This document shows, one piece after another, positions 1 to 9,341 of a DNA stretch of 33,801 nucleotides. This stretch comes from Phycisphaeraceae bacterium (GTDB lineage: Bacteria > Planctomycetota > Phycisphaerae > Phycisphaerales > Phycisphaeraceae), in contig JANQKT010000075.1 in the NCBI GenBank assembly GCA_028280965.1, positions 1 to 33,801 of the forward strand, read 5' to 3'. A model generated the notes under the pieces. The model saw only the letters and a program-made list of their open reading frames with translations. It ran no database searches and was not told the origin of the DNA. How positions within the stretch are numbered: position 1 is the stretch's first letter; each line of letters starts with the position of its first letter. The position numbers and the translations under genes were made by a program.

Positions 1-104
1 GAAGTCATGCTCAGCCTCTGCCACGGACCGCTGCAAACCATGCAGGGCGACACGGGCCGGTAGACGTATGATAAACCTCCGAACCCCCACACGGAGCAAT
101 CACT

Positions 105-962
105 ATGCGTGTATTCCGGCTGATCCCCTGCTGCCTGTTGATGATCCTGCTTACATGCCTGCCGGTCGCGCGGGCGCAGACGGACGGCACGGCCGAAGCG
201 CCGCCTGTTGACAAGCCCGCTCCGCCGACCGACGTGGTCGACGCGGCGATCGCCGAGGTCAACAAGCAGGACAACGGCGTCACGATCAACCGCGAGGACC
301 TGTCCATCGACATCGAAACCAAGGTCTGCCTGCGCGAGGCCGAGTTCCTGGAGATGCTCGCGTGCACGAAGGACACACGCGAGCACGAATCGATCCTGGT
401 GATGGAAGCGGCGCCCTCGACGATCCATCTCGGCCTGTTGCTTTTAGGCCAGGAGCCGGGCGAGCCGCTGAACTATGACCTGGACTTTGACCCGCCGAAG
501 CTGGTCCCCGCGACCGGTCCGGAGGTGGAGGTCTTCATCGTCCGCGAGATCGCCGGGCAGGAGCGGGAGACCCCGGCCAACCGGTGGGTGCAGGACAACA
601 AGACCGGCGAGATGATGAAGGGCAACACATGGCTGTTCGCCGGCTCGGCCCAGACCGAGATCAACGGCAAGCCGGTCTACCTCGCCGACGTCAACGGCTC
701 GGCGGTCTCGCTGGTGAACTTCGGCGACGACCTGCTCACCCTGCCCGGCGACCTCACGCACGAGAACGAGAGCCACGGCAAGGCCTGGGCCCCGCGGACC
801 CGGGCGATCCCGGAAGTCGGGACGAAGGTCACGCTGCGGCTGCGGGTTGAAGCGCCCAAGGATGAGCCGGCCGAGGACGCACCGGCCGAGGACGCACCGG
901 CCGGGGACGAGCCCGAGGTGCCCGAACAACCGGCGGCAGACCCGTCCGACAACCAGCCCTGA
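105..962 (+). CDS. Secreted YdjY-domain-like protein with acidic Pro/Ala-rich tail
   Basis: The 285-residue product starts with a signal peptide (hydrophobic core LIPCCLLMILLTCLPV, likely cleaved after ARA near residue 24), so it should be exported. Residues about 55-250 resemble the YdjY-type domain found in many planctomycete secreted proteins. Seen features are the segment with TREHESILVMEAAPSTIH, the LLLLGQEPG motif and a later GNTWLFAGS strand. The biochemical role of this domain is not known to me. The last 35 or so residues are a low-complexity Glu/Asp/Pro/Ala tail built on a 15-bp tandem repeat. GGAG lies about 9 nt before the ATG. Just after the stop, GGCC-TTCG-GGCC (976-987) can form a UUCG-capped hairpin, but no T-run follows, so it is at best a weak terminator. 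Gene call is firm; family assignment is moderate. Confidence 0.8.
   Translation: MRVFRLIPCCLLMILLTCLPVARAQTDGTAEAPPVDKPAPPTDVVDAAIAEVNKQDNGVTINREDLSIDIETKVCLREAEFLEMLACTKDTREHESILVMEAAPSTIHLGLLLLGQEPGEPLNYDLDFDPPKLVPATGPEVEVFIVREIAGQERETPANRWVQDNKTGEMMKGNTWLFAGSAQTEINGKPVYLADVNGSAVSLVNFGDDLLTLPGDLTHENESHGKAWAPRTRAIPEVGTKVTLRLRVEAPKDEPAEDAPAEDAPAGDEPEVPEQPAADPSDNQP
867..911 (+). repeat. 15-bp in-frame tandem repeat encoding the acidic tail
   Basis: Two exact copies of a 15-bp unit (867-881 and 882-896) are followed by a degenerate third (897-911). They encode the repeated PAEDA unit in the C-terminal tail of the YdjY-like protein. Being a multiple of three, the unit can change copy number without breaking the frame, so tail length may vary between strains. 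Confidence 0.75.
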
Positions 963-1085
963 TCCATCCGGTGTAGGCCTTCGGGCCACGAAAAGTCTTC
1001 GCTGGACACGATTTAGGGTTTGACATCGAGCCCGGTTCAGGCGACAATCATCGGTCCCAATCCTTATCAGAAGGGAAGCCTAGCT

Positions 1086-1352
1086 ATGAGCCGCCTGATC
1101 CCCACCGCCCTGCTCGCCTCCGGCCTGTTCGCTTTCGTCCTGGTCTCTGGCGGCTGCCAGTCCGACTTCGACTCGTCCGACCTCCGCTCGAACTGGACGC
1201 CGGAACTGCACTCGCTGACCTACTCCGAGGAGCAGTTCAAGAACTACCGCTCGCGTCACCGCCACAACACCCTGCGGCAGGCCCACGACGACTGGGCGAT
1301 GATCTGGCTGGATGACAAGAACTCGAGCATGACCAAGTTCCACCTGCCCTGA
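1086..1352 (+). CDS. Small predicted lipoprotein
   Basis: An 88-residue protein with a short lipoprotein signal peptide: MSRLIPTAL, a hydrophobic stretch, then the lipobox-like LVSGGC, with Cys near residue 24 as the predicted lipidated residue. The mature part is about 64 residues, polar, rich in Arg, His, Asp and Trp, with no motif I recognise. The ATG at 1086 is chosen over an upstream in-frame ATG at 1020 because AAGGGAAG sits at proper spacing before it and it gives a clean signal peptide. It ends 27 nt before a strong terminator, so it is probably the last gene of its transcript. Function unknown. Confidence 0.7.
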   Translation: MSRLIPTALLASGLFAFVLVSGGCQSDFDSSDLRSNWTPELHSLTYSEEQFKNYRSRHRHNTLRQAHDDWAMIWLDDKNSSMTKFHLP

Positions 1353-1378
1353 TCGGCGGCTTGCCTGGACCAACCAAG

Positions 1379-1405
1379 AAACCGAGGCGTTTGCCTCGGT
1401 TTTTC
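1379..1405 (+). terminator. Rho-independent terminator between convergent genes
   Basis: ACCGAGGC (1381-1388) pairs perfectly with GCCTCGGT (1393-1400) around a GTTT loop. An outer A-A/T-T extension and a T-rich tract follow (1400-1404). It lies between the stop of the small lipoprotein gene and the 3' end of the minus-strand DUF1501 gene. Read on the minus strand, the same stem is followed by TTTCTT, so it may terminate both transcripts. Confidence 0.85.
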
Positions 1406-1440
1406 CTTGCGCGGTGCGTGGTGACGACAAGGCATACGCC

Positions 1441-2898
1441 CTATGCCAGAACGCCCTCGATCAGCCGGCCGAACACATCGGTCAGCCGGAAGTCGCGGCC
1501 GGAGAACCGGTAGGTCAACCGGGTATGGTCGATGCCCATGAGGTGCAGCATCGTGGCGTGCAGGTCGTGGATATCGTACTTGTCGTCAGCAACCTTGTAG
1601 CCGAAGCGGTCGGTGGTGCCGACGCTGGTGCCGCCTTTGATGCCGCCGCCGGACATCCAGATCGTGAAAGCGTGGGGGTTGTGGTCGCGGCCGTTGGAGC
1701 CCTGGGCGAAGGGCGTCCGGCCGAACTCGCCGCACCAGACGATCAGCGTCTCGTCGAGCAGGCCGGTGCGCTTGAGGTCCTTGATGAGCGCGGCGATCGG
1801 CTGGTCCACGCAGACCGCGTTGTTCGCGTGACCATCCTTGAGGTTACCGTGCTGATCCCAGCGGTCGCCGCCGACCTTCGGGCAAGTCAGTTCGATGAAG
1901 CGGACCCCGCGTTCGACCAGCCGCCGCGCGAGCAGGCACTGGCGTGCAAAGGTGGCGGTGCCCTTGTTCTTGTGGTCCAGGCCGTAGAGTGCCTTGACCT
2001 CTTCACTCTCGCCGGAGATGTCCGCGAGCTCGGGCACGGCCCGCTGCATGCGGTAGGCGGTCTCGTAGTTATCGACAGCGGACTCGAGCGCGCCGTCCCC
2101 GCCGACCGCGTCGATCATCGCCTGATCCAGCGATTGGACGAGGTCGAGCTTGGCCCGCTGGTTGTTGCCGGACTCGCGCGGCTTGACGTTCGCCAGAGGG
2201 TTGGGGCCCTGCTCAAAAATCGAGCCCTGATAGGACGCGGGCAGGAAGCCGGAGTTGAAGTTGTCGAGTCCGCCAGGCGGGATGAGCCCGCCATTGAGCA
2301 CGACAAAGCCCGGCAGGGAATCGTTCTCACTGCCCAAGCCGTAGCCCATCCACGCACCCATCGAGGGCCGGCCCTGGATGCCGTGACCGGTGTGCAGGAA
2401 GTAGTTAGCGGTCGTGTGCTCGGGGAACTTGCTGGTCATCGTCTTGACAAAGGCGATGTCGTCCACGCACTGGGCAACGTGCGGGAACAGGTCACTGACC
2501 CAGGCGCCGCTTTCGCCGTACTGCTTGAACTTCCACGGCGACTGCATGACCTTGCCGATGCTGTTGAACTGCGTCGGCTCGAGCTTGCCGATAGCCTTGC
2601 GTGGGTCCTCACCGTTGAACTTGATCAGGTCGGGCTTGAAGTCGAAGGTATCGACCTGGGACGGGCCCCCATCCATGTAGAGGAAGATGACGCTCTTGGC
2701 CTTCGCGGTGAAGTGCGAGGGCTTGGGTGCCAGCGGGCCGGCCTTCTGGATCGCCGGGGCCTGGCTGATCTGCTGCCCGAAGGACTTGCCGGACATCAGC
2801 CCCGCCAGCGCAACGCCACCAAAGCCGGAGGCACAGCGCGTCAGCATCTGCCGGCGTGTCAGCGGTGATTGGGTGTAGTTGTTGCAATGGTGTCCCAT
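1441..2898 (-). CDS. DUF1501 family Tat-exported protein (copy 1)
   Basis: A 485-residue DUF1501 protein. The N-terminus has a twin-arginine motif (LTRRQML, Arg15-Arg16) and a hydrophobic segment, implying folded export by Tat. Family hallmarks seen are IFLYMDGGPSQVDTFDFKP near residues 71-89, then WCGEFGRTPF and GRDHNPHAFTIWMSGGG near residues 385-415. The fold is related to the alkaline phosphatase/sulfatase superfamily, but substrate and reaction are not established. The start has AAGGG about 8 nt upstream. It lies 14 bp downstream of the PSCyt1/DUF1553 gene, the standard planctomycete pairing, so the two are almost certainly co-transcribed and probably work together at the envelope. Length is normal and the frame intact. 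Confidence 0.93.
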   Translation of the reverse strand: MGHHCNNYTQSPLTRRQMLTRCASGFGGVALAGLMSGKSFGQQISQAPAIQKAGPLAPKPSHFTAKAKSVIFLYMDGGPSQVDTFDFKPDLIKFNGEDPRKAIGKLEPTQFNSIGKVMQSPWKFKQYGESGAWVSDLFPHVAQCVDDIAFVKTMTSKFPEHTTANYFLHTGHGIQGRPSMGAWMGYGLGSENDSLPGFVVLNGGLIPPGGLDNFNSGFLPASYQGSIFEQGPNPLANVKPRESGNNQRAKLDLVQSLDQAMIDAVGGDGALESAVDNYETAYRMQRAVPELADISGESEEVKALYGLDHKNKGTATFARQCLLARRLVERGVRFIELTCPKVGGDRWDQHGNLKDGHANNAVCVDQPIAALIKDLKRTGLLDETLIVWCGEFGRTPFAQGSNGRDHNPHAFTIWMSGGGIKGGTSVGTTDRFGYKVADDKYDIHDLHATMLHLMGIDHTRLTYRFSGRDFRLTDVFGRLIEGVLA

Positions 2899-2912
2899 CG
2901 TTCAAGCCCTTC

Positions 2913-5834
2913 TTAACGGATGAAGATGAATTCCTTGAGGTTGAAGATCGCGTGGCAAAGCTCGTTCCACCTGCCCTTGTTCAGGGCGTCCTGGTCCGAC
3001 AGGTCCGGGTTGCCGCTCGCCTCTTTGAGGAACGCGATCGCTGCGGTGCGCTCTTCTTCGGAAGGCATCCGACCAAGCGCCTTCATCCAGAGATTGTCCA
3101 CGCGCTCCTGTACCGTCTTTGCCCCGTCTTTGCCCTGCCGCTGTGACCATTTCACGGCCTGCTCATGGACGAAAGGGTCGTTCATCAGGGTCAGTGACTG
3201 GGCGGGGACGTTGGTGATGGTGCGCCTGCCGATCGCGGTGAACGGGATCGGGCGGTCGAAGGTCAGCATCATCGGCGACAAGAAATTCCGCCGGACGCTG
3301 ATGTAGATGCTCCGGTAGCCCGCGCCATCGAGCGGGCCGCTCTTGGGCCGGCCACGGCCATCCATGGCGCTGGTGAGGTGAACGGGCTCGGACCTGCCGT
3401 GCATGTCCTTGCGCAGCGAGCCGGACACCGCCAGGATGGTGTCGCGGATGCCCTCGGCGGTCAGCCGGCGGATGTTCTGGCGGTGCAGCAGGATGTTGGT
3501 CGGGTCCTTTTCCTCGGCGGCCGCGTCGGTCTTGTCGCTGGAACGCTGATAAGCCCGGCTCATCACGATCCGCTTGATCATAGCCTTGTTGGACCACTTG
3601 TCCTCATGCATGAACGTGACGGCGAGGTAGTCCAACAGCTCGGGGTGGCTCGGGGCGATCCCCAGGACGCCGAAGTTATCGACGGTCGGCACGATGCCTG
3701 TGCCGAAGAGGTGGTGCCAGAGCCGGTTGACCTGGACACGCGCGGTCAGCGGGTTGCTGGGATCGACAATCGATTGAGCCAGTTCGAGCCGGCCGCTGCG
3801 GTCCGCGGGGCTCGATTCATTCTTCCCGCCCAGGGCCTCGAGCGTGCGGCGGGGCATGGTCTCGCCGCGGACATGCCAGGACCCGCGGACATGCACGTAG
3901 CTGTCCTCGGGCGAGCCGTCAACGATCGCCAGGGCACGCGAGTGGTTCGGGATCCGGGCGGACTGCTCATTGAATCGCTTGGTGTAGTCCGCGAACCGCT
4001 TGTCCTCGCTCGGCTTGACCGAGTCCAGCACGATATGGCCCATGTCCGGCATCGGCGGCGCGGGGCCGCGGGGGCTTGTCCGGACCTCATCGATCATGAG
4101 GTAGGCGTTCTTGTCGTCATCGATGATCTCGACAAAGGCCCGGTGGTTGCCCTCGGTGTGGAAGTCGAAGTGGGTGATCAGCTCGACCCACTGCCACTTG
4201 CCTTTCGTGTCGACATTGACATCTTTCTTGCTGAACAAGAGCCCGTTGTGACGGGCCATGGTGTAGCCGTCGATAATGAGCCGGGCCTTGCCTTTGCCCT
4301 TGACCAACAGCCACAGGTGCCTGTGCGTAACGTCGAACTCGGGGCTGCGCAGCGTGCCAACGGCTTCTTTGCCGTTCAGCCCGCTGTGCGCGACGCCGGG
4401 CATGACCGGCGCGGCCTTGCCGCTGGTCGGGTCCCACTGCCCGGGCACCGTCGGTCGGTCGCCCCAGGCCCAGCCCGTCGCGGACCATCCGTTTTCATAT
4501 TCGTCCTCATTAAAGTCTTCAAACAGCGCCGACCGGCTTGCGTCGGGTTTTTCCGGGTTGTACGCGGTCGGCTTGAGCGGCTCGGCCTTGAGGCGTTCGA
4601 AGGCCTTCTGGCCGTACTCCGCCAGCTTGCCGACTTTTTCCAGGTGCTCGGCCATGCCCTTGTGACCGATATACGCCTCCTGCTGGCGCGAGCTCTGCAG
4701 GAACCCCGCCATCGCGTAGTAGTCCTCGTCGCCGATCGCGTCGAACTTGTGGTCGTGGCAGCGGGCGCAGGCGATCGTCATCCCGAGGAAGGTCTTGCTG
4801 AGCACATCGATCTGGTTATCGATCCGGTCGGCCTCGTGCAGGCGGACATCGGTCGGGGAGTGGGTCTGCTCGTGCAGGTACCACCAGCCGGTCATCTTGA
4901 TCGATTCGTTGCCCATCGGGTCGCCGGGCCGCGGCTCGACCTGGTCACCGGCGATGTGCTCTTTCACAAAACGGTCATACGGGATATCGTTATTGATCGC
5001 GTTGATGACGGCGTTGCGGTAGACCCAGGGGTGCGGGATCGAGTAGTCGAACTCGTGGCCGTACGCCTCGGCGTAGCGCATCGAGTCGAGCCAGTGCCGG
5101 CCCCACTTCTCGCCGAAGGCCTTGTGCGCCAGCAGACGGTCCACCAGCTTCTCGTAGGCCTTCGGGCTCTTGTCGTTGATAAAGGCCTCGATCTCTCCGG
5201 GCGTCGGCGGCAGGCCGGTCAGGTCGTGCGTCAGCCGACGGATCAGCACCTCGCGGCTGGCTGGTTCGGCGGGCTTAAGCCCCCCGGCGGCCAGGCGCGC
5301 CTCGACAAACTTGTCGATCGGGTTCGCGTCGCTGCTCAGGCCCGGGGCCTTCGGCGGCTTGATCGAACGCGAGGGCGCCTTCCACGCCCAGTGGTCTTTG
5401 CGACGCTGTTCAAGATCGAAGACCTCCGCGACAGCCGGGCCCGATTCGTCAGGCCAGGGCAGTCCCATTTCGACCCACTTCTCCAGGTCCTTGATGACGT
5501 TATCGGGCAGCTTGCCCGCGGGGGGCATCTGCATCGACGGGTCCTTGTAGTGGACCGCCTCGATCATCATGCTCTCGGCGGGCTTGCCCGGCTCGGCGAG
5601 GAAGGCCTCGAGGATGCCCTCCCGGCTGTCCATGTAGAACCCGCCCTTGTTCCGCTTGGCCTCGTGCGAGTGGCAGCTGTAGCAGTTGTTCGCGAGCACC
5701 GGGCGGATCTTCGTCTCAAAGAAGGTGATCTGTTCGTCGGTGAATGCGACCGCCTTCTCGTCCTCGGCCCGGGCGTGGGTGCAGACGAGTGCCAGCAGTA
5801 ACAAGGGCAGTGACACGCGGGTGAGCATAGACAT
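2913..5834 (-). CDS. PSCyt1-DUF1549-DUF1553 planctomycete cytochrome-like protein (copy 1)
   Basis: About 973 residues. A cleavable signal peptide (LLLLALVCTHARA) is followed by a PSCyt1 domain with the haem-type motif CYSCH at about residues 51-55. DUF1549 (PSCyt2) covers about residues 150-370 and has a second CxxCH in CARCHDHKFD near 357. DUF1553 (PSD1) covers about residues 650-930. Between them, about residues 435-590, lies a beta-rich segment that looks like a carbohydrate-binding or LamG-type jelly roll. Such proteins are presumed periplasmic and possibly redox-active, but their biochemistry is unproven. ATGs at 5834 and 5828 are both plausible starts; a TTG at 5843 is less so. No clear Shine-Dalgarno sequence precedes any of them. 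DUF1501 copy 1 follows after 14 bp. Confidence 0.92.
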   Translation of the reverse strand: MSMLTRVSLPLLLLALVCTHARAEDEKAVAFTDEQITFFETKIRPVLANNCYSCHSHEAKRNKGGFYMDSREGILEAFLAEPGKPAESMMIEAVHYKDPSMQMPPAGKLPDNVIKDLEKWVEMGLPWPDESGPAVAEVFDLEQRRKDHWAWKAPSRSIKPPKAPGLSSDANPIDKFVEARLAAGGLKPAEPASREVLIRRLTHDLTGLPPTPGEIEAFINDKSPKAYEKLVDRLLAHKAFGEKWGRHWLDSMRYAEAYGHEFDYSIPHPWVYRNAVINAINNDIPYDRFVKEHIAGDQVEPRPGDPMGNESIKMTGWWYLHEQTHSPTDVRLHEADRIDNQIDVLSKTFLGMTIACARCHDHKFDAIGDEDYYAMAGFLQSSRQQEAYIGHKGMAEHLEKVGKLAEYGQKAFERLKAEPLKPTAYNPEKPDASRSALFEDFNEDEYENGWSATGWAWGDRPTVPGQWDPTSGKAAPVMPGVAHSGLNGKEAVGTLRSPEFDVTHRHLWLLVKGKGKARLIIDGYTMARHNGLLFSKKDVNVDTKGKWQWVELITHFDFHTEGNHRAFVEIIDDDKNAYLMIDEVRTSPRGPAPPMPDMGHIVLDSVKPSEDKRFADYTKRFNEQSARIPNHSRALAIVDGSPEDSYVHVRGSWHVRGETMPRRTLEALGGKNESSPADRSGRLELAQSIVDPSNPLTARVQVNRLWHHLFGTGIVPTVDNFGVLGIAPSHPELLDYLAVTFMHEDKWSNKAMIKRIVMSRAYQRSSDKTDAAAEEKDPTNILLHRQNIRRLTAEGIRDTILAVSGSLRKDMHGRSEPVHLTSAMDGRGRPKSGPLDGAGYRSIYISVRRNFLSPMMLTFDRPIPFTAIGRRTITNVPAQSLTLMNDPFVHEQAVKWSQRQGKDGAKTVQERVDNLWMKALGRMPSEEERTAAIAFLKEASGNPDLSDQDALNKGRWNELCHAIFNLKEFIFIR

Positions 5835-5881
5835 ATCAAACAAAAGGATTATTCGCTTGGGGCCGATCGCCTTGCAGGCCC

Positions 5882-5909
5882 ACTATAGATATCCACTTTC
5901 GACCCAAAA
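5882..5909 (-). promoter_or_regulatory. Candidate promoter for the PSCyt1/DUF1501 copy-1 operon
   Basis: Read on the minus strand, TTTTGG (5909-5904), a 16-bp spacer and TATAGT (5887-5882) resemble a sigma-70 promoter about 50 nt before the coding start. It lies in a locally AT-rich 263-bp gap between two minus-strand genes. This is a match by eye to hexamers only. Confidence 0.3.
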
Positions 5910-6097
5910 TTACGCGCTGCAATAAGCAAAAAAACCTAACGATTATACCCCGCTCAGAGCGCTTGGCCATGTCTGCATCTGCGCGCCTAAACGATGGGCA
6001 CTCACCGCCGGCACCTGCCGCCCGGACAGGCCGTTAACCAGCAAAATCGTGATATGCGATCCAATACCACACACCCCCTGATGGACAAGCACCCGCC

Positions 6098-7414
6098 TCA
6101 ATCCATCGCGGGCAGCTCGAAGCCGTCACGTCGTTCGGCGTAGTCCAGCTTCTTGTTCGCCGCCTCGCTGTCCTTGAACCGCCAGGCCTCGGGGTCGAAC
6201 GCCAGGTCCTGCTTCAGGTCGTAGCCGGCGTTGGCCAGGTGGCACAGCGCCGCCGAGCGGGCACCGACCTCGGCGTCGGCGGAGGGCTGCTTGTCGGTCC
6301 CGATCTTGTCCTTGAAGTCGCCGCCGTGGTTGCCGGGGTTAGGCAGGCGCTTGTCGCTGTCGGTCAGGGGCTCTTCGAGGATCGAAGCGGGCTCGGACCG
6401 GATCTTGCCGCGGTCAACGTAGATCTTCTTGCGCTTGCCTTCGTTGCCGTATTCCTCGCCGACGAAGGTCGTCGCGAACGGGCCGGGGGCGTGGACGATC
6501 TTTGTGCCGTCCGCGTAGATCATCTCGCAGCCGCGCTTGGCGTTCTCTTCCTTCGGCGGGACGACCCTGACCGGGCTCTCGCGATCCTTGCCCAGGCCCC
6601 ACTGGCCGATGTCGAAGAAGTGTGCGCCGAAGTCGGCGAGGATGCCGCCGGCGTACTCCTCGTAGTGACGCCAGTTCGGGAAGTGGTTGTGCACGCCGCG
6701 CGGGCTGAGGATCGAGTGGTAAGGGCGCTCCGGCGCCGGGCCCAGCCACTGGTCCCAGTCCAGCCCCGGCTCCATCTCCTCCTCAGGCAGGTCGCAGGGC
6801 CGGGCCGGGTCGCCGCAGCCGCAGAGCGCGAGATCGACCTTGCCCAGCCGGCCGTTGATCACGTACTCGACGGCCTTGATGAACTTCCCGCCGAACTCGG
6901 TGCGCTGCTGGCTGCCGGTCTGGAAGGTGACGTTGTGCTTGCGCTGCGCTTCGATGATCTGCTGCGACTCTTTGATGTTCAGCGTCAGCGGCTTCTCACA
7001 GAAGACGTGCTTGCCCGCGAGCGCCGCGTGCATCGCGGGGATCGTGTGCCAGTGGTCAGGCGTGGCAATGACGGCGACATCAACGCCCTTGCGGTCCAGC
7101 AGCTCGCGGTAGTCGGCGGTGCTGAAGCAGCTGTTGTCGCCGTTGACCTTGTTGATGAACGCGGTGTTGTAGTCCCGGCGGGTCTTGTCCGGCTCGGCGA
7201 TGCCGACCACACGGAAGCGCTTGTCCTTGAGGAAGTAGCTGCGGATGATCGTCCGCCCGCGCTTGCCCGCCCCGATCCAGGCGACGCCGAGCGTCTGGTT
7301 CGCCGAGGTCTGGGCGAGCGATACGCCGGTCAGCATCGTCGGCGCGACGACTGTCGCGGCAGCGCTGGCGGCGACGAAGTGTCGGCGGGTGATCGGGTTC
7401 TGGGGAAGGGTCAT
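6098..7414 (-). CDS. Gfo/Idh/MocA family oxidoreductase, Tat-exported (copy 1)
   Basis: A 438-residue NAD(P)-dependent oxidoreductase of the Gfo/Idh/MocA family. The N-terminus carries a twin-arginine signal (ITRRHFVAA, Arg10-Arg11, then an Ala-rich stretch), so it is predicted to fold in the cytoplasm and be exported by Tat. The Rossmann nucleotide motif VAWIGAGKRGR lies at about 44-54, and the conserved EKP of FCEKPLT lies near residue 140; the Lys is the family's usual catalytic residue. The C-terminal half is the family's alpha/beta substrate domain. Exported members are common in planctomycete sugar-catabolism loci and probably oxidise or epimerise sugars; the substrate is unknown. GGAG lies about 8 nt before the ATG. 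It sits 95 bp after the sulfatase gene and may share its transcript. Confidence 0.93.
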   Translation of the reverse strand: MTLPQNPITRRHFVAASAAATVVAPTMLTGVSLAQTSANQTLGVAWIGAGKRGRTIIRSYFLKDKRFRVVGIAEPDKTRRDYNTAFINKVNGDNSCFSTADYRELLDRKGVDVAVIATPDHWHTIPAMHAALAGKHVFCEKPLTLNIKESQQIIEAQRKHNVTFQTGSQQRTEFGGKFIKAVEYVINGRLGKVDLALCGCGDPARPCDLPEEEMEPGLDWDQWLGPAPERPYHSILSPRGVHNHFPNWRHYEEYAGGILADFGAHFFDIGQWGLGKDRESPVRVVPPKEENAKRGCEMIYADGTKIVHAPGPFATTFVGEEYGNEGKRKKIYVDRGKIRSEPASILEEPLTDSDKRLPNPGNHGGDFKDKIGTDKQPSADAEVGARSAALCHLANAGYDLKQDLAFDPEAWRFKDSEAANKKLDYAERRDGFELPAMD

Positions 7415-7509
7415 GAGGCGTCTCCATTCAGTTCCGTGTATGAAGGGGCCGCCCTTCTAAAAAGGGGCTGTACCCATCTCTCGTTCGCTATGTACTTACG
7501 GGAATGGCT

Positions 7510-9243
7510 TTACTCACCGAGATACTCCACCTTCACGTAATACGCGCCGAAGGTCTTGCCGTCCTCCCGGGTCAGGGTGGTGGTCAGTTCGGCCGGGCCG
7601 GCGGGGAGATCAAATTCATACGAGGGCAGCCGCTGCGCCGGGTCGCACTCACCGCCATGCCTCATCGCCGCGGGCACCGCCGGGTCGCCGGCGTGAAGCT
7701 CGATATCGATCGCAACCTTCACACACCCCGAAGGCTTGTCCACATACTCGGGCCAGCGCATCGGCGTGATGCGGTACTTGCCCGGCTTCACGACGTTGAC
7801 CGCGAACGGGCCGTTGATCAAAGCGTTCCTGCGCACGTGGTTCTGGTGCCAGGCCGCGCCGCCCTTCTCCATCAGCCAGTCGTGGCTCATCATCGTCATC
7901 GGGTTCTCGCCCCCGCCGATGCCGTAGCGCGTGACCTTCTGGAGGGACGGCCGCATGGACTCCCACCACCGGTCGTAGTCCTGGCTGAGCATGGCCACGA
8001 CTTCCGGCCGCTTGCCCGCCAGGTCGTTCTGCTGGCCGGGGTCCTTCTTGATGTCGTAGAGCGCTTTGCCATCGACCAGCCGCCACTTGCCGTTCATCGC
8101 GACGGTGCGGTCCCACTTGTCCGGGACGAACTTCCGCTGTACGGAGGCAACGATCGTGCGCTCGGGCAGGCCGTCCGCCTCACCCGCGATCGCACGCTTC
8201 AGCGACAGGCCGTCCAGCGCCCTGCCTTTCGGCTTGTCCAGCTTGAGCACATCGACCAGCGTCGGCAGCACATCGATATGAGCACACAGCGGATCGACAT
8301 CCCTGCCCCCAACCAGCGATCCCTTCGGCCAGTGCATGAAGAACGGCACACGATGGCCCCCGTCGTACTGCGTGCTCTTGATCCCGCGCATGTTCGCGTT
8401 GAAGAACTTGAAGCCGCCGCCCTGCGCGTGGCCGAGCGCGGTGCCGTTGTCGGTCGTGTAGATGAGCAGCGTATTGTCGGCCAGGCCGCTCTCTTCCAGG
8501 TGGGCCCGCAGCCTGCCGAGGTTCTCGTCGATGTTCGTGACCATGCCGTAGAAGTTCGCCGCGCCTTGGGGCAGGCCCGCATCGCGGTACGGCTTGCTGT
8601 ACTTGTCGTCCACAAACCACGGGCCGTGCGGCGCGTTGGTCGCGAGGTAGACAAAGAACGGCTTGTCCTTCTTCTCGCCGATGTACCTGATCGCCTGGTC
8701 GAACCAGACGTCCGTGCAGTAGCCCTCGAACTTCTGCCACGCGCCGTTGACCTCGTAGTGGTCGTCGAAGTAGTCGTTGCCGAGGTAGTCCGGCCCCTGC
8801 CCGACACCGCCGCCCTTGTGCCAGACCACATGATCGAAGCCCTGGTCCTGCGGGCGGCAGGGGTAGTTCTCGCCGAGGTGCCACTTGCCGAACATCCCCG
8901 TGCGGTAGCCGTTGGCCTTGAAGACTTCCGCCAGCGTTGTCTCTTCGCCGGCCAGCAATGACCGCCCGTTGATCGTGTGCCAGACACCGACACGCGTCGA
9001 GTACCGCCCGGTCATTAACGCTGCGCGCGTCGGCGAGCAGGTCGGGTCGACGTGGTAGTCCGTCAGCCGGACCGACTCGCTGTGCAGCCTGTCGAGGTTG
9101 GGCGTCTGGATGATATCGTTGCCGTGCGCGCCGATGTCGCCGTAGCCCTGGTCGTCGGTGATGATCAGGATAACGTTCGGACGGCTCTCGGCGGACACGG
9201 GCAGAGCAATTATCACCAGGAGCAGGACGAGCAGTTGTCGCAT
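7510..9243 (-). CDS. Secreted sulfatase (formylglycine-dependent), copy 1
   Basis: A 577-residue type I sulfatase. The sequence shows a signal peptide (LLVLLLVIIALPVSA), the metal-binding RPNVILIITDDQG (Asp30-Asp31) and the maturation motif CSPTR at 69-73, where Cys69 would become formylglycine. The GKWHLGE motif and the usual alkaline-phosphatase-like core follow. After residue about 430 there is a beta-rich C-terminal region (PGKYRITPMRWPEY and a final strand KTFGAYYVKVEYLGE) seen in many planctomycete sulfatases. It would hydrolyse sulfate esters, probably on a polysaccharide. The ATG at 9243 is preferred because GAAGGG lies just upstream and the signal peptide begins there. An open frame continues 62 codons further upstream but runs through repeat DNA. 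Lying between two Gfo/Idh genes, it fits a sulfated-glycan locus. Confidence 0.94.
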   Translation of the reverse strand: MRQLLVLLLVIIALPVSAESRPNVILIITDDQGYGDIGAHGNDIIQTPNLDRLHSESVRLTDYHVDPTCSPTRAALMTGRYSTRVGVWHTINGRSLLAGEETTLAEVFKANGYRTGMFGKWHLGENYPCRPQDQGFDHVVWHKGGGVGQGPDYLGNDYFDDHYEVNGAWQKFEGYCTDVWFDQAIRYIGEKKDKPFFVYLATNAPHGPWFVDDKYSKPYRDAGLPQGAANFYGMVTNIDENLGRLRAHLEESGLADNTLLIYTTDNGTALGHAQGGGFKFFNANMRGIKSTQYDGGHRVPFFMHWPKGSLVGGRDVDPLCAHIDVLPTLVDVLKLDKPKGRALDGLSLKRAIAGEADGLPERTIVASVQRKFVPDKWDRTVAMNGKWRLVDGKALYDIKKDPGQQNDLAGKRPEVVAMLSQDYDRWWESMRPSLQKVTRYGIGGGENPMTMMSHDWLMEKGGAAWHQNHVRRNALINGPFAVNVVKPGKYRITPMRWPEYVDKPSGCVKVAIDIELHAGDPAVPAAMRHGGECDPAQRLPSYEFDLPAGPAELTTTLTREDGKTFGAYYVKVEYLGE

Positions 9244-9341
9244 GATGGGCCCTTCGAGATGAACGAGGGAGAGACGCCGGGCGTGGCTATACGATACAGC
9301 ACCAACTACTGCGGCTTGGAAAACTTGTGGCATGGCCTGGG

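Noticed and set aside
1..63. Open frame from the left edge ending at TAG 61-63, possibly the 3' end of a gene outside the window
   Set aside because: Only 20 codons with no recognisable motif; two other frames are also open through most of this stretch, so it cannot be called.
3378..5801. Very long antisense open frames opposite real genes (also 1414-2868, 6239-7540, 7504-8961, 10520-12091, 11826-14297 and 31528-33795)
   Set aside because: They mirror well-recognised genes in high-GC DNA, where the antisense frame is open by codon bias. Their translations are Val/Ala/Arg-rich with no motif, signal or start context.
7445..7475. GCCC/GGGC hairpin with A/T run between the sulfatase and Gfo/Idh genes as a terminator
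   Set aside because: The stem is only about 4 bp and the A/T run lies in the loop; it is too weak to call.
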